A stretch of 64,000 nt of DNA from Pontederia crassipes (GCA_030549335.1 CM060189.1:34123001-34187000); one strand, 5' to 3'. Counted from the stretch's first letter, positions 11,585 through 24,350 are shown. Notes: a model not told the origin generated them from the letters alone. Translations and numbers: made by a program.

Positions 11585-12310
11585 TTTACATGGTGGCGGG
11601 CTAGTACCTTCGGCGAAGGGCGGAGGGCGGCCGAGACGGCAGTGGAGGCGGTGGGCAGTGGCGACGAACGTCGGGCGAAGGGCGGACGAGGCGGCGGTGG
11701 ACGCGATGGGCGGCGGTGGAGCGGAGGGCGGTGGAGGCGAAGAGCGGAGGGTGGACCACGCGACGGAGGACGCGATGGACGACGGTGGAGGAGGAGGCGG
11801 CGAACCGTCGGGGAGGGCGTACCGTCGGAGGTGAACCGTCGGGGAGGGCGGAGGAGGAGGACGTCGGCGGCAGTGGAGGACGTCGGCGGCGGTGGAGGGA
11901 GGACGCGGCGGAGGGCGGACGAGGCGGCGGAGGACGCGACGGACGGCGGTGGAGGAGGAGGCGGCTAACCGTCGGAGAGGGCGGACCGCAGCGGAGGCGA
12001 ACCGTCGGGGAGGGCGGAGGAGGAGGAGGAGGCGGCGAAGGGCGGCGGCGAATGCACAGGGCGGCGGTGGAGGGCGGTCGAATGCAGAGGGCGGCGGAGG
12101 TGAAGGGCGACGGCGACGGTGGAGGACGGTCATCGGGCGTCGAACGTCGGGCGAAGGCCGGAGGCGGCAGTGGAGGGCGTCGGAGGTCGGGCGTCGGGCG
12201 TCGGGCGACGGGTGCCGGAGGTCAGGCGTCGGGGCATGTCGGAGTCGGGCGTCGGACCGCGTCGGGTGTCGGACCACGTCAGGCGTCGGGGTGCGATGAT
12301 AAATGTTAAA
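11585..12310. repeat. Cac1 GC-rich low-complexity block
   Basis: This is an abrupt island of very high G+C made of imperfect repeats around GGCGG, CGTCGG and GGTGGAGG. It is open in several frames on both strands because stop codons are rare in such DNA. The predicted peptides are Arg/Gly- or Pro/Arg-rich and resemble no family, so I do not call a gene. It lies between the subterminal repeats and the transposase start, where the promoter and leader of a CACTA element are expected. Confidence 0.75.
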
Positions 12311-12354
12311 CAATAAAAAATGAAAACGAAGAAGAGGGGTTAGGGATTTAAGTA

Positions 12355-13872
12355 ATCTTTAGCGTCGCAAAATAATGAGACGCTACGTCGACGCCATGTA
12401 GGCGTCGAAACTGTCACAATTCGGCTAGCGCAGCGCTATTGAGAAGCTAATGTGTGGCTAAGAAAATGTAGCGACACCATCGCGTCATCGGGGCGTCGCA
12501 ATTTTGTAGCGTCTCAATATCGCGACGCCATTGAGACGCTCAATAAAAGTTTTTGCAAATTTTTTTAGTATGTATGTAATTTTATTTATCAATGTAACGT
12601 CTCATCGCATTATGCTCCGTTCCAATTGTTTTATTTTCTTCCGATAATAATCATGTATGTATACAAAATTATAAATATGTATGTATATGTGTATATAACA
12701 CAATTGTGTGTGTATATATATACATATGTCATATATGCGTACGTATATATATGTCTACGTGTGAGAGATTAAGTTACAACAATGTGTTTTCATCTATATG
12801 TGTTATAAATATATATGTGTATGTATATGTCTACACATATATATAGATAACATGTATATGTATACGTACTCGAAGTGAATATATATATATGTGTGTGTGT
12901 GTATTTGTTTATATGTGTCAGAGTAGGTTATAATAATATGTATATATGCACTTATTATATATAGGTATCAGCATATACGCGTATTTATATGTCTATATGT
13001 GCCCGATTGAGTGACAGGTAAAAAGTCGGCTTAGGAGGCGCAATACAGACGCCATTGAGTCGCTAGATTCATTTAGCGACTCTGTAGCGCCGAACTAGCG
13101 TCTAAAAAAATATGGCGTCTCGAACATGCGACGCTAGAGAGACGCTCATGGTGTCATCATAGCGTCGACAATAGCTTCGGCGCTCGTTAAACGCTAGGTG
13201 GACGCTATTGTGTGTCTACTGGGACACTAACATATCACTCACTTAATCAACTATCGTAATCCCATGATTAAGTAATAATAATAATATATGCATAATTAAG
13301 ATATTATATATATTATATGTATACATAACATAAATAATATAGGTAAAAAATTATATATTTAGGAACACTCTTATTATGTAAATATATATATATATAATCG
13401 TGTAATTAATACATATATATGTTGATATTATGATATTAATAATATGTTTATAATCGTGTACTTAATGCTAATATAATATTTAATGAATTTATTGATTGAC
13501 ATATAGTATATATAATATAGTGTTTAAATATATACAGTAGCGTCTCATTAGCTTCTCCTTTGTTTGAGACGCCATATAACGTCACTTCACAGTCTTCATA
13601 CATGAGACGCTAGTGTCGCGTCTAAAGTGGTCGACGAAAAAATGGCGCTGGGTGTTGTCGCGCATTAAGAATAGTGGCGCGAAATAATAGCGTCTACGTA
13701 GCGTCTCGATTACAGCACTAGAGAGTTAACATCAACCCGGCCGCTGAATAGCTAAGAAGACGTATAATTAAGATATATGCATAATAAAGATATTATATCT
13801 ATTATATGTATAGATAACATAGATAATATAGGAAAAATTTTATATATTTAGGAACACTCTTATCATGTAAAA

Positions 13873-13917
<45 letters not shown>

Positions 13918-14417
13918 CATGTAATTAATACATCTATATGTTGATATTATGCTATTAATAATATGTTCATAATCGTGTAATTAATACTAATATAATATTT
14001 AATGAATTTATTGATTGACATATAGTATATATAATATAGTGTTTAAATATATACTGTAGCGTCTCATTAGCATCTCTTTCGATTGAGACGCCATGTAGCG
14101 TCGCTTTGGAGTCTTCACACGTGCGACGCTAGTTTCGCGTCTAACGTTGTTGACGCCATAACGACGCTAGGTACTGCCGCGCATTTGCGGTTCCTGGCGG
14201 GAAAAAATAACGTCTACGTAGCGTCTTGATTGCGCTACTTTTAACGTCAACTCTCTGAGTATCTAGGAAGACGCTAATGAGACGCTATTGAGAGGCAAGT
14301 GGCGTCTGATACTGGTGACGCTAAAGAAGCGCAATGGAGGCGCTAGTGGCGTCTTTATAGCGTCACATACTTTTGAGGCGCTACATGGCGTCACTAATCG
14401 CCAATTTTCTTGTAGTG
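12355..14417. repeat. Cac1 subterminal repeat region (GCGTC/GACGC motifs)
   Basis: Dozens of copies of AGCGTC/GACGCT occur in both orientations, often as TAGCGTCTC or GAGACGCTA, clustered at 12355-12545, 13025-13220, 13535-13735 and 14055-14415. In En/Spm such motifs are the binding sites of the TNPA protein. TA/TG-rich low-complexity DNA separates the clusters (12640-13010; a long TA run at 13867-13914). A block of about 480 bp at 13262-13725 is repeated in the same orientation at about 13780-14250, offset by about 519 bp. Confidence 0.85.
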
Positions 14418-15021
14418 AATCTTCTTTCAGGCTCAGGATCTGATTGTTAATGTTCCTCTTGATTGTCCAAATCCTGCATAAATGAAATCAGAAGTATCAA
14501 ATTGAGAAAAGAAAGAAAACTAGACAAGACGCTATTGAGAGGCAAGTGGCGTCTGATACTGGTGACGCTAAAGAAGCGCAATGGAGGCGCTAGTGGCGTC
14601 TTTATAGCGTCACATACTTTTGAGGCGCTACATGGCGTCACTAATCGCCAATTTTCTTGTAGTGAATCTTCTTTCAGGCTCAGGATCTGATTGGTAATGT
14701 TCCTCTTGATTGTCCAAATCCTGCATAAATGAAATCAGAAGTATCAAATTGAGAAAAGAAAGAAAACTAGACAAGACGCTATTGAGAGGCAAGTGGCGTC
14801 TGATACTAGTGACGCTAAAGAAGCGCAATGGAGGCGCTAGTGGCGTCTTTATAGCGTCACATACTTTTGAGGCGCTACATGGCGTCGCTAATCATTAATT
14901 TTCTTGTAGTGAATCTTCTTTCAGGCTCAGGATCTGATTGGTAATGTTCCTCTTGATTGTCCAAATCCTGCATAAATGAAATCAGAAGTATCAAATTGAG
15001 AAAAGAAAGAAAACTAGACAA
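14281..15021. repeat. Three tandem copies of a 247-bp unit spanning the Cac1/RtC junction
   Basis: Units run 14281-14527, 14528-14774 and 14775-15021 and are almost identical. Each has about 137 bp of the Cac1 end, including the terminal TTGTAGTG (ending 14417, 14664 and 14911), followed by about 110 bp of RtC leader/gag start. Only the last unit continues into the normal RtC leader. The joints share GAC/AGAC microhomology, fitting duplication by slippage or unequal exchange after the CACTA insertion. Confidence 0.95.
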
Positions 15022-15135
15022 AAATTGAAAATTGAGAATGATAACTTGCAAAAACTGGAAATTGGCCTAACAAATTGACTAAAAACTAATAAAAAACTAA
15101 TCTAAACTATCTAAGTTAGTCTAATTGATCTTAAA

Positions 15136-15153
15136 TCCCCGGCAACGGCGGCA
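15136..15153 (-). promoter_or_regulatory. RtC primer-binding site, one variant
   Basis: On the minus strand this reads TGCCGCCGTTGCCGGGGA, against TGGCGCCGTTGCCGGGGA in RtB; the GGCGCC core has become GCCGCC. Its place, six bases inside the LTR end, matches RtB. The site normally pairs with the 3' end of a tRNA, tRNA-Asp in Athila-type elements, to start reverse transcription. Confidence 0.85.
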
Positions 15154-15159
15154 AAAACT

Positions 15160-18070
15160 TGATAGTGATATTTGTGGGTGTAGTGATAACTTGCTGGATT
15201 TTATGTAAAAAGTGTAATTTTTCAATTTTTAGTCTCCCCAACTCATTAGCTGCAAGTGCACAGGTAAGTTGTAGTAGACTCAGGTTGTCGTATCCACAAA
15301 GATTTGAGGCCTAAGACTCCTAAAATAATCTAGACTAGTTCTACTTAAGTGGTTAAAAATAGGAAATTAAAGGAATTAAAAAATAGATTTTTAATTGTGC
15401 AGAATGATAACTGTATTTGGGGTTTTAGAAATTTGTCAAAACTGAATTATAAATGCTAGATTAGAAGCTAAAATGATTTAACTATCAATGAGGAAGGTTC
15501 TCCTATGAGTTGGGGTTCATCTAAATTAATTATGAATGGAATGGAACAAGTTATCATTTTTTTAGTCAAATCCAATTCAACCTTTAAAATGGCTATTTTC
15601 ACAGTCAATTAGACCAGAACTAAACAATATATTGTCATATATTGTTAGCCAAGTTGAATTAGAAAAGGATCCCCACTGAAAACCAAGTTATCATTAGGTT
15701 CGACTCAATGCACTTGCTGAATTTTTGGCAATTTCAATAAAATCTGAAATGATAACTTCTAGATTACACCTTGAAAATGGTTGGAATGCTTCAATCAACT
15801 AAACATGGATGAAATCAATCCAATATCAATGCAAATGCTCCTTGGTTTATCTCTAAACTACAAGAGGATTTAAAATCAGCTTCTCAGCTGCAAATTCAAA
15901 TGAAATCCACATTTCCATTAATGAATTGGATAGAAACCAGCACCTAATACAAGTTTGGGAAATAAGAAATTGTCATTGCTCCTTGGCTCATCTCTGAATC
16001 TCAAAGAAGGCCTTAAAACCATCTCTCAATGGTGGATTAAAGTAGGGCTTGACAATGGCAATCAGATTCCCAAGAAATCAGAATTCAGCAAGATAATTTC
16101 AGAAATCAGATTGGGAAAACATCAAGGAAATCAGCAATGCTATTCATTGGAATTTAGGATTTGCTAAATGCTTATTGATCCATCTCTGACAACAAGAAAT
16201 CCTTAGGGTTCACCTTTCAGTGATTGAATGAAATCAGAGGTTCAATTAGCAAATCAGATTCCAAAAGAAATCAGGATATCAGAATTCAGGTATGTAGATT
16301 TCATATTTTCAGATTGGGAAAACATATTTGAATCATAAACATGTCAAAGTATCTTGATTCATTTCTGTACAAGATTGGAACCAATAACAACCTCTCAGCT
16401 GTTCAATTAAATAAATCCCCAATGACAACATATTTGAATAGTTCAAAAAAATCAGAAATCAGCAGGTTCAGATTTCAGAAAATCAGAAATCAGATTTTCA
16501 ACTAGAATGGAATCCAGAAACTTGATATTGATTCTTAACTCATTTCTGAATGAAGATTAGATCAAATGATAACTTCTCTGTTATAGATACAAATAGGATC
16601 TAACAATGGAAAGAACAGAGTCATAACAATGCAGAAATCTGAAAATTAGAATTGATAATAGTGTAGGATTCAATTCAGTCCATATCCATCCAAAATTAAC
16701 CTAGACTACTACCCTATCCTAGGAGACATAGGATTTAGCTCCTCATAATTACAAACATAGTTACAAAATAGAGTGAAGAATAGAAGTAATTCATCTGGAT
16801 TCAGGGCTGTTCTGCAAAAATCAGCTCAGCTCAGCAGCATTCCAGCTCCTCTTCCACTCTAAAACAGCTCCGAATAGCTCCTAATAGCTCCCCTTTTGCA
16901 CAATGGCCGGCCCCCCTTTCATTCCTTAGGGTTTTCATCTTATATATCCCTTCCTTCCACTCTTAGATCAGCATTAGAAAGTTCCATAGCCTCTGATGTG
17001 AGCCACCTGTCCTCTGGACCAGAAAATATCTCAGTGACAACTTTTAGGACAGCAAAAAGTAGGTGGTCCCCCCTCCTTTTTTCAACTTTTTCAGATTTAT
17101 ATTCGCTGCTATAAGACACAAAACAACAAGTATCAAGGTCCTCAAATAAAATTTAGACAAATAAGGATTAAGAAGGCTGATAGAATCAACTTTCCTGTTA
17201 AATATAAGTTGGTGTTATGCACAAGTAAAGTTAATATGCAGAAATGATAACTATATGCCCGGATTGATAACTTGAATCATTTTGTCATAATTGTCCAAAT
17301 GTGAGTGATTCAAAATAGCAAGTATCTAAATGTTCAAATAAGAATGGAATCAAGTTTGGAATTGGACAACAGTTGGATGAGCTCAACTATCAAACATGAA
17401 TATCATTTCATAAGACTAATGACTTGAACCCCCGAAATGATAACTTTGCATAATTGATGGAAAATGTCCAAATATGAGTGGTTCAGAGCATTGAAGGCAT
17501 CAAATGGATTAGGATGGCAAGTGAGTGAAGTCAGAAATCAAATATGAATAAGATTTCATAGGAATGATAACTTGGGTGCCAAAACGATAATTTAAATGCC
17601 TTAAAAATGATAACTTGTCATAACTTTTGTTGTGGTTATCCAAATGTGATCAAATTTGAACAGCAATGAGTTAGGACAATAATATAATGATTGTTTAATG
17701 CCTTGGTGCAGAATTGACAACTTTGCATGTCAAAATGATAGTTTTGCCCTTTAACGATAACTTGGCAATGGAAAAATGATAATTTGTTCAAATGGACTTA
17801 AAACTTTGCACAAGTTGAGATATGACCATCCAAATATGATTCATTCATGATAGTAATGGATTTAGGACAAGAAAATTATTGAAAATCAGTTCACTTAAAA
17901 TAATGATAACTTATGCATTTAGAATGATAACTTGGCATAGAATTGAAATATTAATGAATTTTGACATTTCAGAACCTCTATGCACATAGAATTAAGTATA
18001 AAATGGGCAAGATCAACTAGTTATCACAATCCATGCATTCCAAGCATAATTGGCCAAAAGGTAGGCAAAA
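15160..18070 (-). repeat. RtC 5' LTR, outer end truncated
   Basis: The LTR is a reverse-oriented copy related to the RtA and RtB LTRs, with the same AAGTTATCATT motifs (here mostly AATGATAACTT) and the same run of roughly 180-bp modules (about 15830-16620). Its inner end has an extra insertion (ATTTGTGGGTG) and a replaced stretch relative to RtB, shared in part with the solo LTR at 21265, so RtC and the solo LTR may form a subfamily. Confidence 0.85.
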
Positions 18071-18102
18071 TGCATATATATATGTGTATGTATATATATG
18101 TG

Positions 18103-18162
<60 letters not shown>

Positions 18163-18274
18163 ACATATGAATATGGACTTAACATACATACATACATACA
18201 TACAAGTAATATAAACTTAGAATATAAAGTAAACCTATTTGAATAAAACTTATAACATATGCATATATATGTTG
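18071..18274. repeat. Microsatellite block: TA, TG/CA and CATA runs
   Basis: TA/TG runs (18073-18147), a CA run (about 18147-18160) and a CATA run (about 18183-18204) lie between the broken outer end of the RtC LTR and the Cac2 fragment. It contains no gene; open frames here encode only Tyr/Ile/His repeats. Confidence 0.9.
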
Positions 18275-18766
18275 ATAGCGTCACTATAGAGTCTACTTAT
18301 GTTTGTGACGCTAATTTAGAGTCACGTCAGCGCCAACTTATCGTCGTGTCGAATCCGATTTCTTTTAATTTGTTATCCGGCGCTGCATTTGTGATGCTAA
18401 AAACTTATCTTAAATTCCTAAGTTCTTCCCTCTTTATTCTTCACTGTGCATAGACACCGACATCGACACTAACGACTGCAACTGACGTCAACGTCGACAA
18501 TACTGACAATTGCAACCGCCGGCAACTTCCCTGATGCCATCCGACCCTGACACCTCCTCTGGCCTCCTCCTCTGACGACCCCGCTGCCTCCACCTCTGAC
18601 GCCGTCACCGACTCCTCCAATGTTGTTGCATCCTCATTTGACCTCGCCACCTTAGAGTAGGAATAGTGTCGCGAGCTTTAGCGTCATCTTATGTCAGGTT
18701 AGAGACGCACATAGACTCCTCGCAACAACACTTTTCGCATCATAATAATATCGTAATAGTGTCGAC
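18275..18766. mobile_element. Cac2: CACTA-related element, left part
   Basis: The block carries TAGCGTC/GACGCTA subterminal motifs at both ends around a C-rich middle (about 18450-18650). It continues across the RtB insertion at 34353: removing RtB and one TCGAC copy gives an uninterrupted sequence like the right half of the 456-bp MITE at 38420-38875. The left terminus is not visible; comparison with the MITE suggests about 100 bp are lost at the microsatellite. The small open frame at 18441-18650 is compositional and not called. Confidence 0.75.
18762..18766. repeat. Target-site duplication TCGAC, left copy for RtB
   Basis: TCGAC directly precedes the first TG of the RtB 5' LTR and is repeated exactly after the last CA of its 3' LTR (34353-34357). 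Five bases is the usual duplication for Ty3/gypsy integration. Confidence 0.95.
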
Positions 18767-21700
18767 TGATCACTAGCTGATCAATATAGGTTTTTATCCC
18801 ATTTTGGATGCATTTCACTCATATCGAGCCCCTTAATTACCCCCTTAATTATGTTTGGAATGCATAGATTGTGATAACTAGTTGATCTTTCTCATTTTAT
18901 ACTTAATTCCATGTGCATAGAGGTTCTGAAATGCTAAAATCCATAAATAATTCAATTCTATGCCAAGTTATCATTTTTAAAACAAGTTGTCACTCCAATA
19001 GGCCAAGTTATCTTTATTTTGAGTGAATTGATTTTCAATGATTTTCTAGCCTTAAATCCATTACTATCATGAATGAATCATATTTGGATGGGCATATCTC
19101 AACTTGTGCAAAGTTTTAAGTCCATTTGAACAAGTTATCATTTTTTCTTTGCCAAGTTATCATTAAAGGGCAAAATTATCATTTCGATATGCAAAACTAT
19201 CAATTCTGTACAAAGGCCTTAAGCAATCATTATATTATTGTCCTAACTCATTGCTGTTGAAATTTGACCATATTTGGATAACCACAACCAAAGTTATGAT
19301 AAGTTATCATTTTTAAGGCAATTAAGTTATCGTTTTGGCACCCAAGTTATCATTCCTATGAAATCTTATCCACATTTGATTTTTGACCTTATTCACTTTC
19401 TATATTAATCCCTTGGATGCTTCTAATGCCTTGAACCACTTATAGTTGGATAAATTTCATGATTAGTGCAAAGTTATCATTTCTGGGTTCCAAAACTATC
19501 AATTTTTCATATCGATTTCCATTCTTGCACAACACCAAATCCCATTTGATGTTTGAGCTGGCAACTATCATTATTCTAATCCTTATTTGTTAAAATCTCA
19601 TTTAAGGATCTTGATGCTTGCTATTTTGGATTTTGTAGCAGGGAAAACAAGTTGGAAAAATGTGAAAAAAGGTGGGGGGACCACTCCTTTGCTGTCCTAA
19701 AGCTGCTGCAATCAGCTGGAATGCAGGGACCATTGGACAGATGGCTGAAATCAAGGGAATAGAATTTTTTATGCTGATCAAAGGGTGGAGATGACACATA
19801 TATAAGTGGGAATTTCTAGAGAAATCAGGGAGGCTGGTCATTGGAGGGTTTGGAGAAGGAAGCAGGGGTTTTGAACCAAGGAGCTGAAGTGTTGCAAGGA
19901 GATCAATCGACAAGCTTCAATCCAAATGACTTCCTTCTGTTCTTTACTACATTTTGTATCTGATTTTGTAAATATGAGGAGCTAAATCCCATGCCTCCTG
20001 GGATAGGGTAGTAGTCTAATGTATATTGTGGATGGATTAGGGATAAGTTCAATTTTCCTGCACTGAATCATTTGATTTCTGAATCTGAATTGTAATGAAT
20101 CTGATCTTGTCACTGGAAGACCCTACTTGTATTTATAATTGAAAAGTTGTCATTTGGTCTAATCTTTGTTTATAAATGAGCAAAGAACACATGCCAAGTT
20201 TCTGGATTCCTTTTTGATTGAAAATCTGATTTCTATTTTCCTAATTTCTGAACTTCCTGAATTCTGATTTTTTGAGTTGTCTGAATTTGAACTGTTATGG
20301 ATTTGATCTTGTCATTGGAAGACCCTATTTGTATTGAAAATGAGAAGTTATCATGTGGTTTAATCTTTGTTCAGAAATGAATTAAGAAACCTTGACAAGT
20401 CTTGAACTCCAAACTAGTTGATAATCTGATTTCTGATTTTATTTCTGAATTCTGAACCAATCTGATTTCTGATTTTTTTTTTCAGAACTATTGAATTTGT
20501 TTGTCACTTGGGAACTAAATTAATTGAGCAATTGAGAGGTTGTCATATATCCCAATCTTGTTCAGGATTGAATTAAGAAACTTTGACAATCCTATGATTC
20601 AATTCTGCACTTACCATTAGTTTTTCTGATTTTTATGCATTCTTGATTGCTGATTTCCCTGAATTCAGGAAATCTGATTGTCCATTGTTAAGTCCCACTT
20701 CAACCACCATTGAGAGATGGTTTTAATGCCTTCCTTGAGATTCAGAGATGAGCCAAAGAGCAATGACAATTTCTGATTTCCCAAGTTGTGAATCTATGCA
20801 TGTTGGTTCCAACTAATTAGTGTTAAGTGTGGACTTCACTTTTAATTGCAGCTGAGAAGTTGAATCAAGGTCCTCTTGTAGTTTAGAGATAAACCAAGGA
20901 ACACTAGCACTATTATTGGATAAGTTTCATTCCTGCCAAGCTAATTGAAGTGATTTCATCATTTTGTGACCATACTTTGAAGTTATCATTTCAAATTTTA
21001 TTGAAATTGTCAAAAAATCAGCAAATGAACTTGAATTGAACTTAATGATAACCTGATTTTCAGTGGGGATACTCTTCTAATTCAACTTGACTAACAATTA
21101 TATGATAATATATTATTTAGTTCTGGTCTAATTGAGCTGTGAAAATAGTCATATTAAAGGTTGAATTGAATTTGACAAAAAAAATGATGACTTGTCCATT
21201 TCCATCAATAATTAAATTAGATGAACCCCAACTCTTAGGAGGATCTTCCTCGTTGATAGATAAATGTTTGAGTGATAACTTGCTGAAATTAAGTAAAAGT
21301 TCAATTTTTCAATTTTTGGTCTCCCAACTCACTAGCTGCAAGTGCACAGGTAAGTTGTAGTAGACTCAGGTTGTCGTATCCACAAGAATTTGAAGTCTAA
21401 GACACCCTAAAATAATCTAGATTAGTTCTACTTAAGTGGCTAAAAATAGATTTTTAATGAAAAGTGAAAACATATTTTTAATGAAATGCAGAATGATAAC
21501 TGATTTTTGAGTTTTGGAAATTTATCAAAACTGAGTTATAAATGCTAGATTGAAGTCTGAAAAGGTTTAACTATCAATGAGGAAGGTTCTTCTAAGAGTT
21601 GGGGTTCATCTAAATTAATTAAGGATGGATTGGATCAAGTTATCATTAAATGTCCAATTTTGATTCAACCTGAAATGTAGCTACTCTCACAGCTCAATTG

Positions 21701-24344
21701 GCCTTTAACTAAGCAGCATATTGTCATATAGTTGTTAGCTAGGTTGAATCAAAAGAGGATCCTCACTGAAAATCGAGTTATCATTGAGATCAAATGGAAG
21801 GTTCATTGCTGATTTTCACAATTGAAGGAAATCTGAAGTGATAACTTGTAATTGCAATCATAAAATGATGAAATCACTTCAACTAATTAAACTAGGATGA
21901 AATCTATCCAATAATAGTGCTTGTGCTCCTTGGTTCATCTCTAAATTTCAAGGGGATTTGAAATCAACCTCTGGTTGCAAAGAAAAATGAAATCCACACA
22001 AACTCCAATCAATTGGGTTTAAGAAACATCCTATCTAAAATAGGGAATTCAGTGATTATCCAATGCTCCTTGGTTCATCTCTGAATCACAAGGAAGACCT
22101 GAAGACTACCTCTCAGTAGTGGATTGAAATGAGGCTTGACATTGGAAATCAGAATTCAAATAGAAATCAACAATTCAAGAAAACAGAATTATTAATCAAT
22201 GGAATTCAGGCTTGCCAATTGCTTCTTGATCCATCTCTGGACTGCAAGAGATCCCTAAGGTTCACCTCTCAGTGATTGAATAAAATCAGGGGATTCAATT
22301 GGTAAAATAGATTCCAGCAGGAAATCAGAAAACATATTTCAGAATTTAAGTTCAGGAATCAAAAGAGCAAACTGATTTGAGCAAAAAATATGCCAAACAT
22401 CTTGATTCATTTCTGAACAAGATGAGGGCAATAGCAACCTCTCAGTTACTCTATTAATCAGATTTAGAATGACTCACAGATTCAATCAGTTTTGGAAATC
22501 AGATTCAGGAATTCAGAAAACCAGGAAATCAGGAAACTAAAAATTAGAAGTCATATTTTAAAGTATAATGGAATCCAGGAACCTGATATTGACTATTAGT
22601 CCATTTCTGAAAGAAGATTAGATCAATGATACTTCTCAGGTATAGATTACAATGGGATCTAATAACTTCAATAGTGCTAAAATCTGAAAACCAGAAATGA
22701 TTTCAGTGCATGATTATAATTTAGTCCACATCCATCCAAAATTAACCTAAACTACTACCCTATCCTAGAAGAAATGAAGTTTAGATCCTCATATTTACAA
22801 AACTTGACATCAAATGGAATGAAGAATAGTTACAATTCATCCTTGTTTTGAGTATCTCGGTAGCAGCTCCAACTCCAGCAGCAGCAGCCAGTAGCTTGAT
22901 CCAGAAACCCTGAATGTCCAGCCCCCTCTCTCCTCCAGAAATTCTAGCTTTTATATCACTTATGTCCATCTTTTGATCAGCATCAGAATGTTCTTCCAAG
23001 CCCTGATTATGCCACCTGTCCTTGCTCTGAATTTCCAGCTGCTGCAGACACCTTTTAGTGCAGAAAAAGTAGATGGTCTCCCCTAGTTTTTCCACTTTTT
23101 GGCCACCTTTTCTCCCTGCTACAAAGTCCAAAACAGCAAGCATCAAAGCTCTTGAATGATATTTTGACAAATAAGGATTAGGATAATGATAGTTGCTAGC
23201 TCAAATATCAGATGGGATTAGGTGTTGTGGGTGTTGTGCAGGAATGAAAATTTATATCAAAATTAATAATTTTAGGGGCCCGGAATGATAACTTTAAATA
23301 TATCTTGGAAGATGTCCAAATATGGGTGGTTCAAAGTATTTCGGGCATCAAATAGATTAGAGTGGCAAGTGAATGAGGTCAGAAATCAAATATGAATAAG
23401 ATTTCAAAGGAGTGATAACTTGGGTGCCAAAAACGATAACTTATATGCCTTAAAAATGATAACTTGTGATAACTTGAGTTGTGGTTATCCAAATGTGATG
23501 AAATTTGAACAGCAATGAGTTAAAACAATAACAAGATGATTGCTTAAGGCCTTTGTGCAGAATTAATGATTTTGCATATCGAAATGACAGAATTGCCCTT
23601 TAATGATAACTTGGCAAAGGAAAAACGATAACTTGTTCAAATGGACTTAAAACTTTGCACAAGCTGATATATGACCATCCAAATATAATTCATACATGAT
23701 AATAGTGGATTTGGGATAGGAAAACCATTGAAAATCAGTTCACTCAAAATAATGATAACTTGACATATAGGAATGATAACTTGTCCTAAAAATGATAACT
23801 TGGCATAGAATTTAAATATTTATGGATTTTGACATTTCAGAACCTCTATGCACATGAAATTAAGTATGAAATGAGGAATATCAACTAGATATCACAATCT
23901 ATGCATTCCAAGCACAATTGACCAAAAAATAGGCAAAAGTGGGGCTCGATATGAATGAAATGCATCTAAAATGGGCTAGAAACTTATAGTGATCAACTAG
24001 TGATCAATAAACCCTTTTAGACTCTAGATTAGCATTTACAATTTAGTTTAATTAACTTTTCAGAAATCTACAACAAGTTATCATTCTGCATTCCTAAAAG
24101 AAAAAAAAATTTGTTTTCACTTTCTTTAAAAAATCTATTTTTGCCACTTTAAATAGGATTAGTCTAAATTATTTTTAGGTAGTTTAGGACTTCAAATCAC
24201 TGTGGATACGACATTTGGGGTTACTACAATTGACCTGTGCACTGTAGTAGAGAGTGAGTTAGGGAGTTGAAACAAAAATTGAAAAAATTGACTTTTAACC
24301 CAAATTTCAGCAAGTTATCATTATACTTCCTAATTTCACTATCA
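18767..24344 (+). repeat. RtB 5' LTR, split by a solo LTR
   Basis: The LTR is 18767-21264 plus 24012-24344 (the ATAAA at 24007-24011 is the second target copy). Together the two parts match the 3' LTR at 31521-34352 end to end. They share the AAGTTATCATT motifs and the roughly 180-bp modules (about 20090-20900). A small indel near 18830 distinguishes it from the 3' LTR. No protein gene is present. Confidence 0.93.
21265..24006 (-). mobile_element. Reverse-oriented solo LTR inside the RtB 5' LTR
   Basis: The insert is 2.74 kb, starts TGTTTGAGTG and ends CTAGTGATCA, and is flanked by perfect ATAAA duplications (21260-21264 and 24007-24011). It is an Athila-like LTR on the minus strand with no internal region, the expected product of LTR-LTR recombination. 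As it interrupts one LTR of RtB only, it arrived after RtB. Confidence 0.93.
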
Positions 24345-24350
24345 AGTTTT

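Larger units (their letters stand above)
6429..14417 (-). mobile_element. Cac1: CACTA (En/Spm) transposon, one end missing
   Basis: The right-hand end reads TTTTCTTGTAGTG at 14405-14417, which is CACTACAAGAAAA on the minus strand, the classic CACTA terminus. Inward of it are about 2 kb of GCGTC/GACGC subterminal repeats in both orientations, then a tnp2-type transposase gene and a second gene, both on the minus strand. The opposite end is absent: the second gene is cut at 6428/6429 by the RtA LTR. The right end lies within an Athila-like leader (RtC); the three bases following it are AAT, a plausible half of a 3-bp target duplication whose partner is lost. The transposase carries nonsense and frameshift changes, so this copy is not autonomous. 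Confidence 0.9.
14418..18070 (-). mobile_element. RtC: Athila-like element fragment, 5' LTR and leader, reversed
   Basis: On the minus strand the order is 5' LTR (18070-15160), primer-binding site (15153-15136), leader, and the first codons of gag (MQDLDNQEE), where Cac1 has inserted. The rest of the element is missing to the left. The LTR is collinear with RtA and RtB but lacks about 75 bp of its outer end; it stops at 18070 at a TA/TG microsatellite. In the first tandem unit the gag start has an early TAA; the other two units read TAC there. Confidence 0.88.

Noticed and set aside
11642..12313. Several long open frames on both strands in the GC-rich block
   Set aside because: They arise from stop-poor G+C-rich repeats, overlap in up to four frames, and encode only Arg/Gly or Pro/Arg low-complexity text.
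14281..15021. The three spaced repeats as a CRISPR-like array
   Set aside because: Units are 247 bp, contiguous and span a transposon/retrotransposon junction in plant DNA; there are no spacers and no cas genes.
18013..18284. Tyr/Ile/His repeat frames
   Set aside because: They are translations of TA/TG/CATA microsatellites.
18284..18300. CACTATAGAGTC as the left terminus of Cac2
   Set aside because: It does not match the right terminus CACTACAAGTCG, and the subterminal motif TAGCGTC continues to its left.
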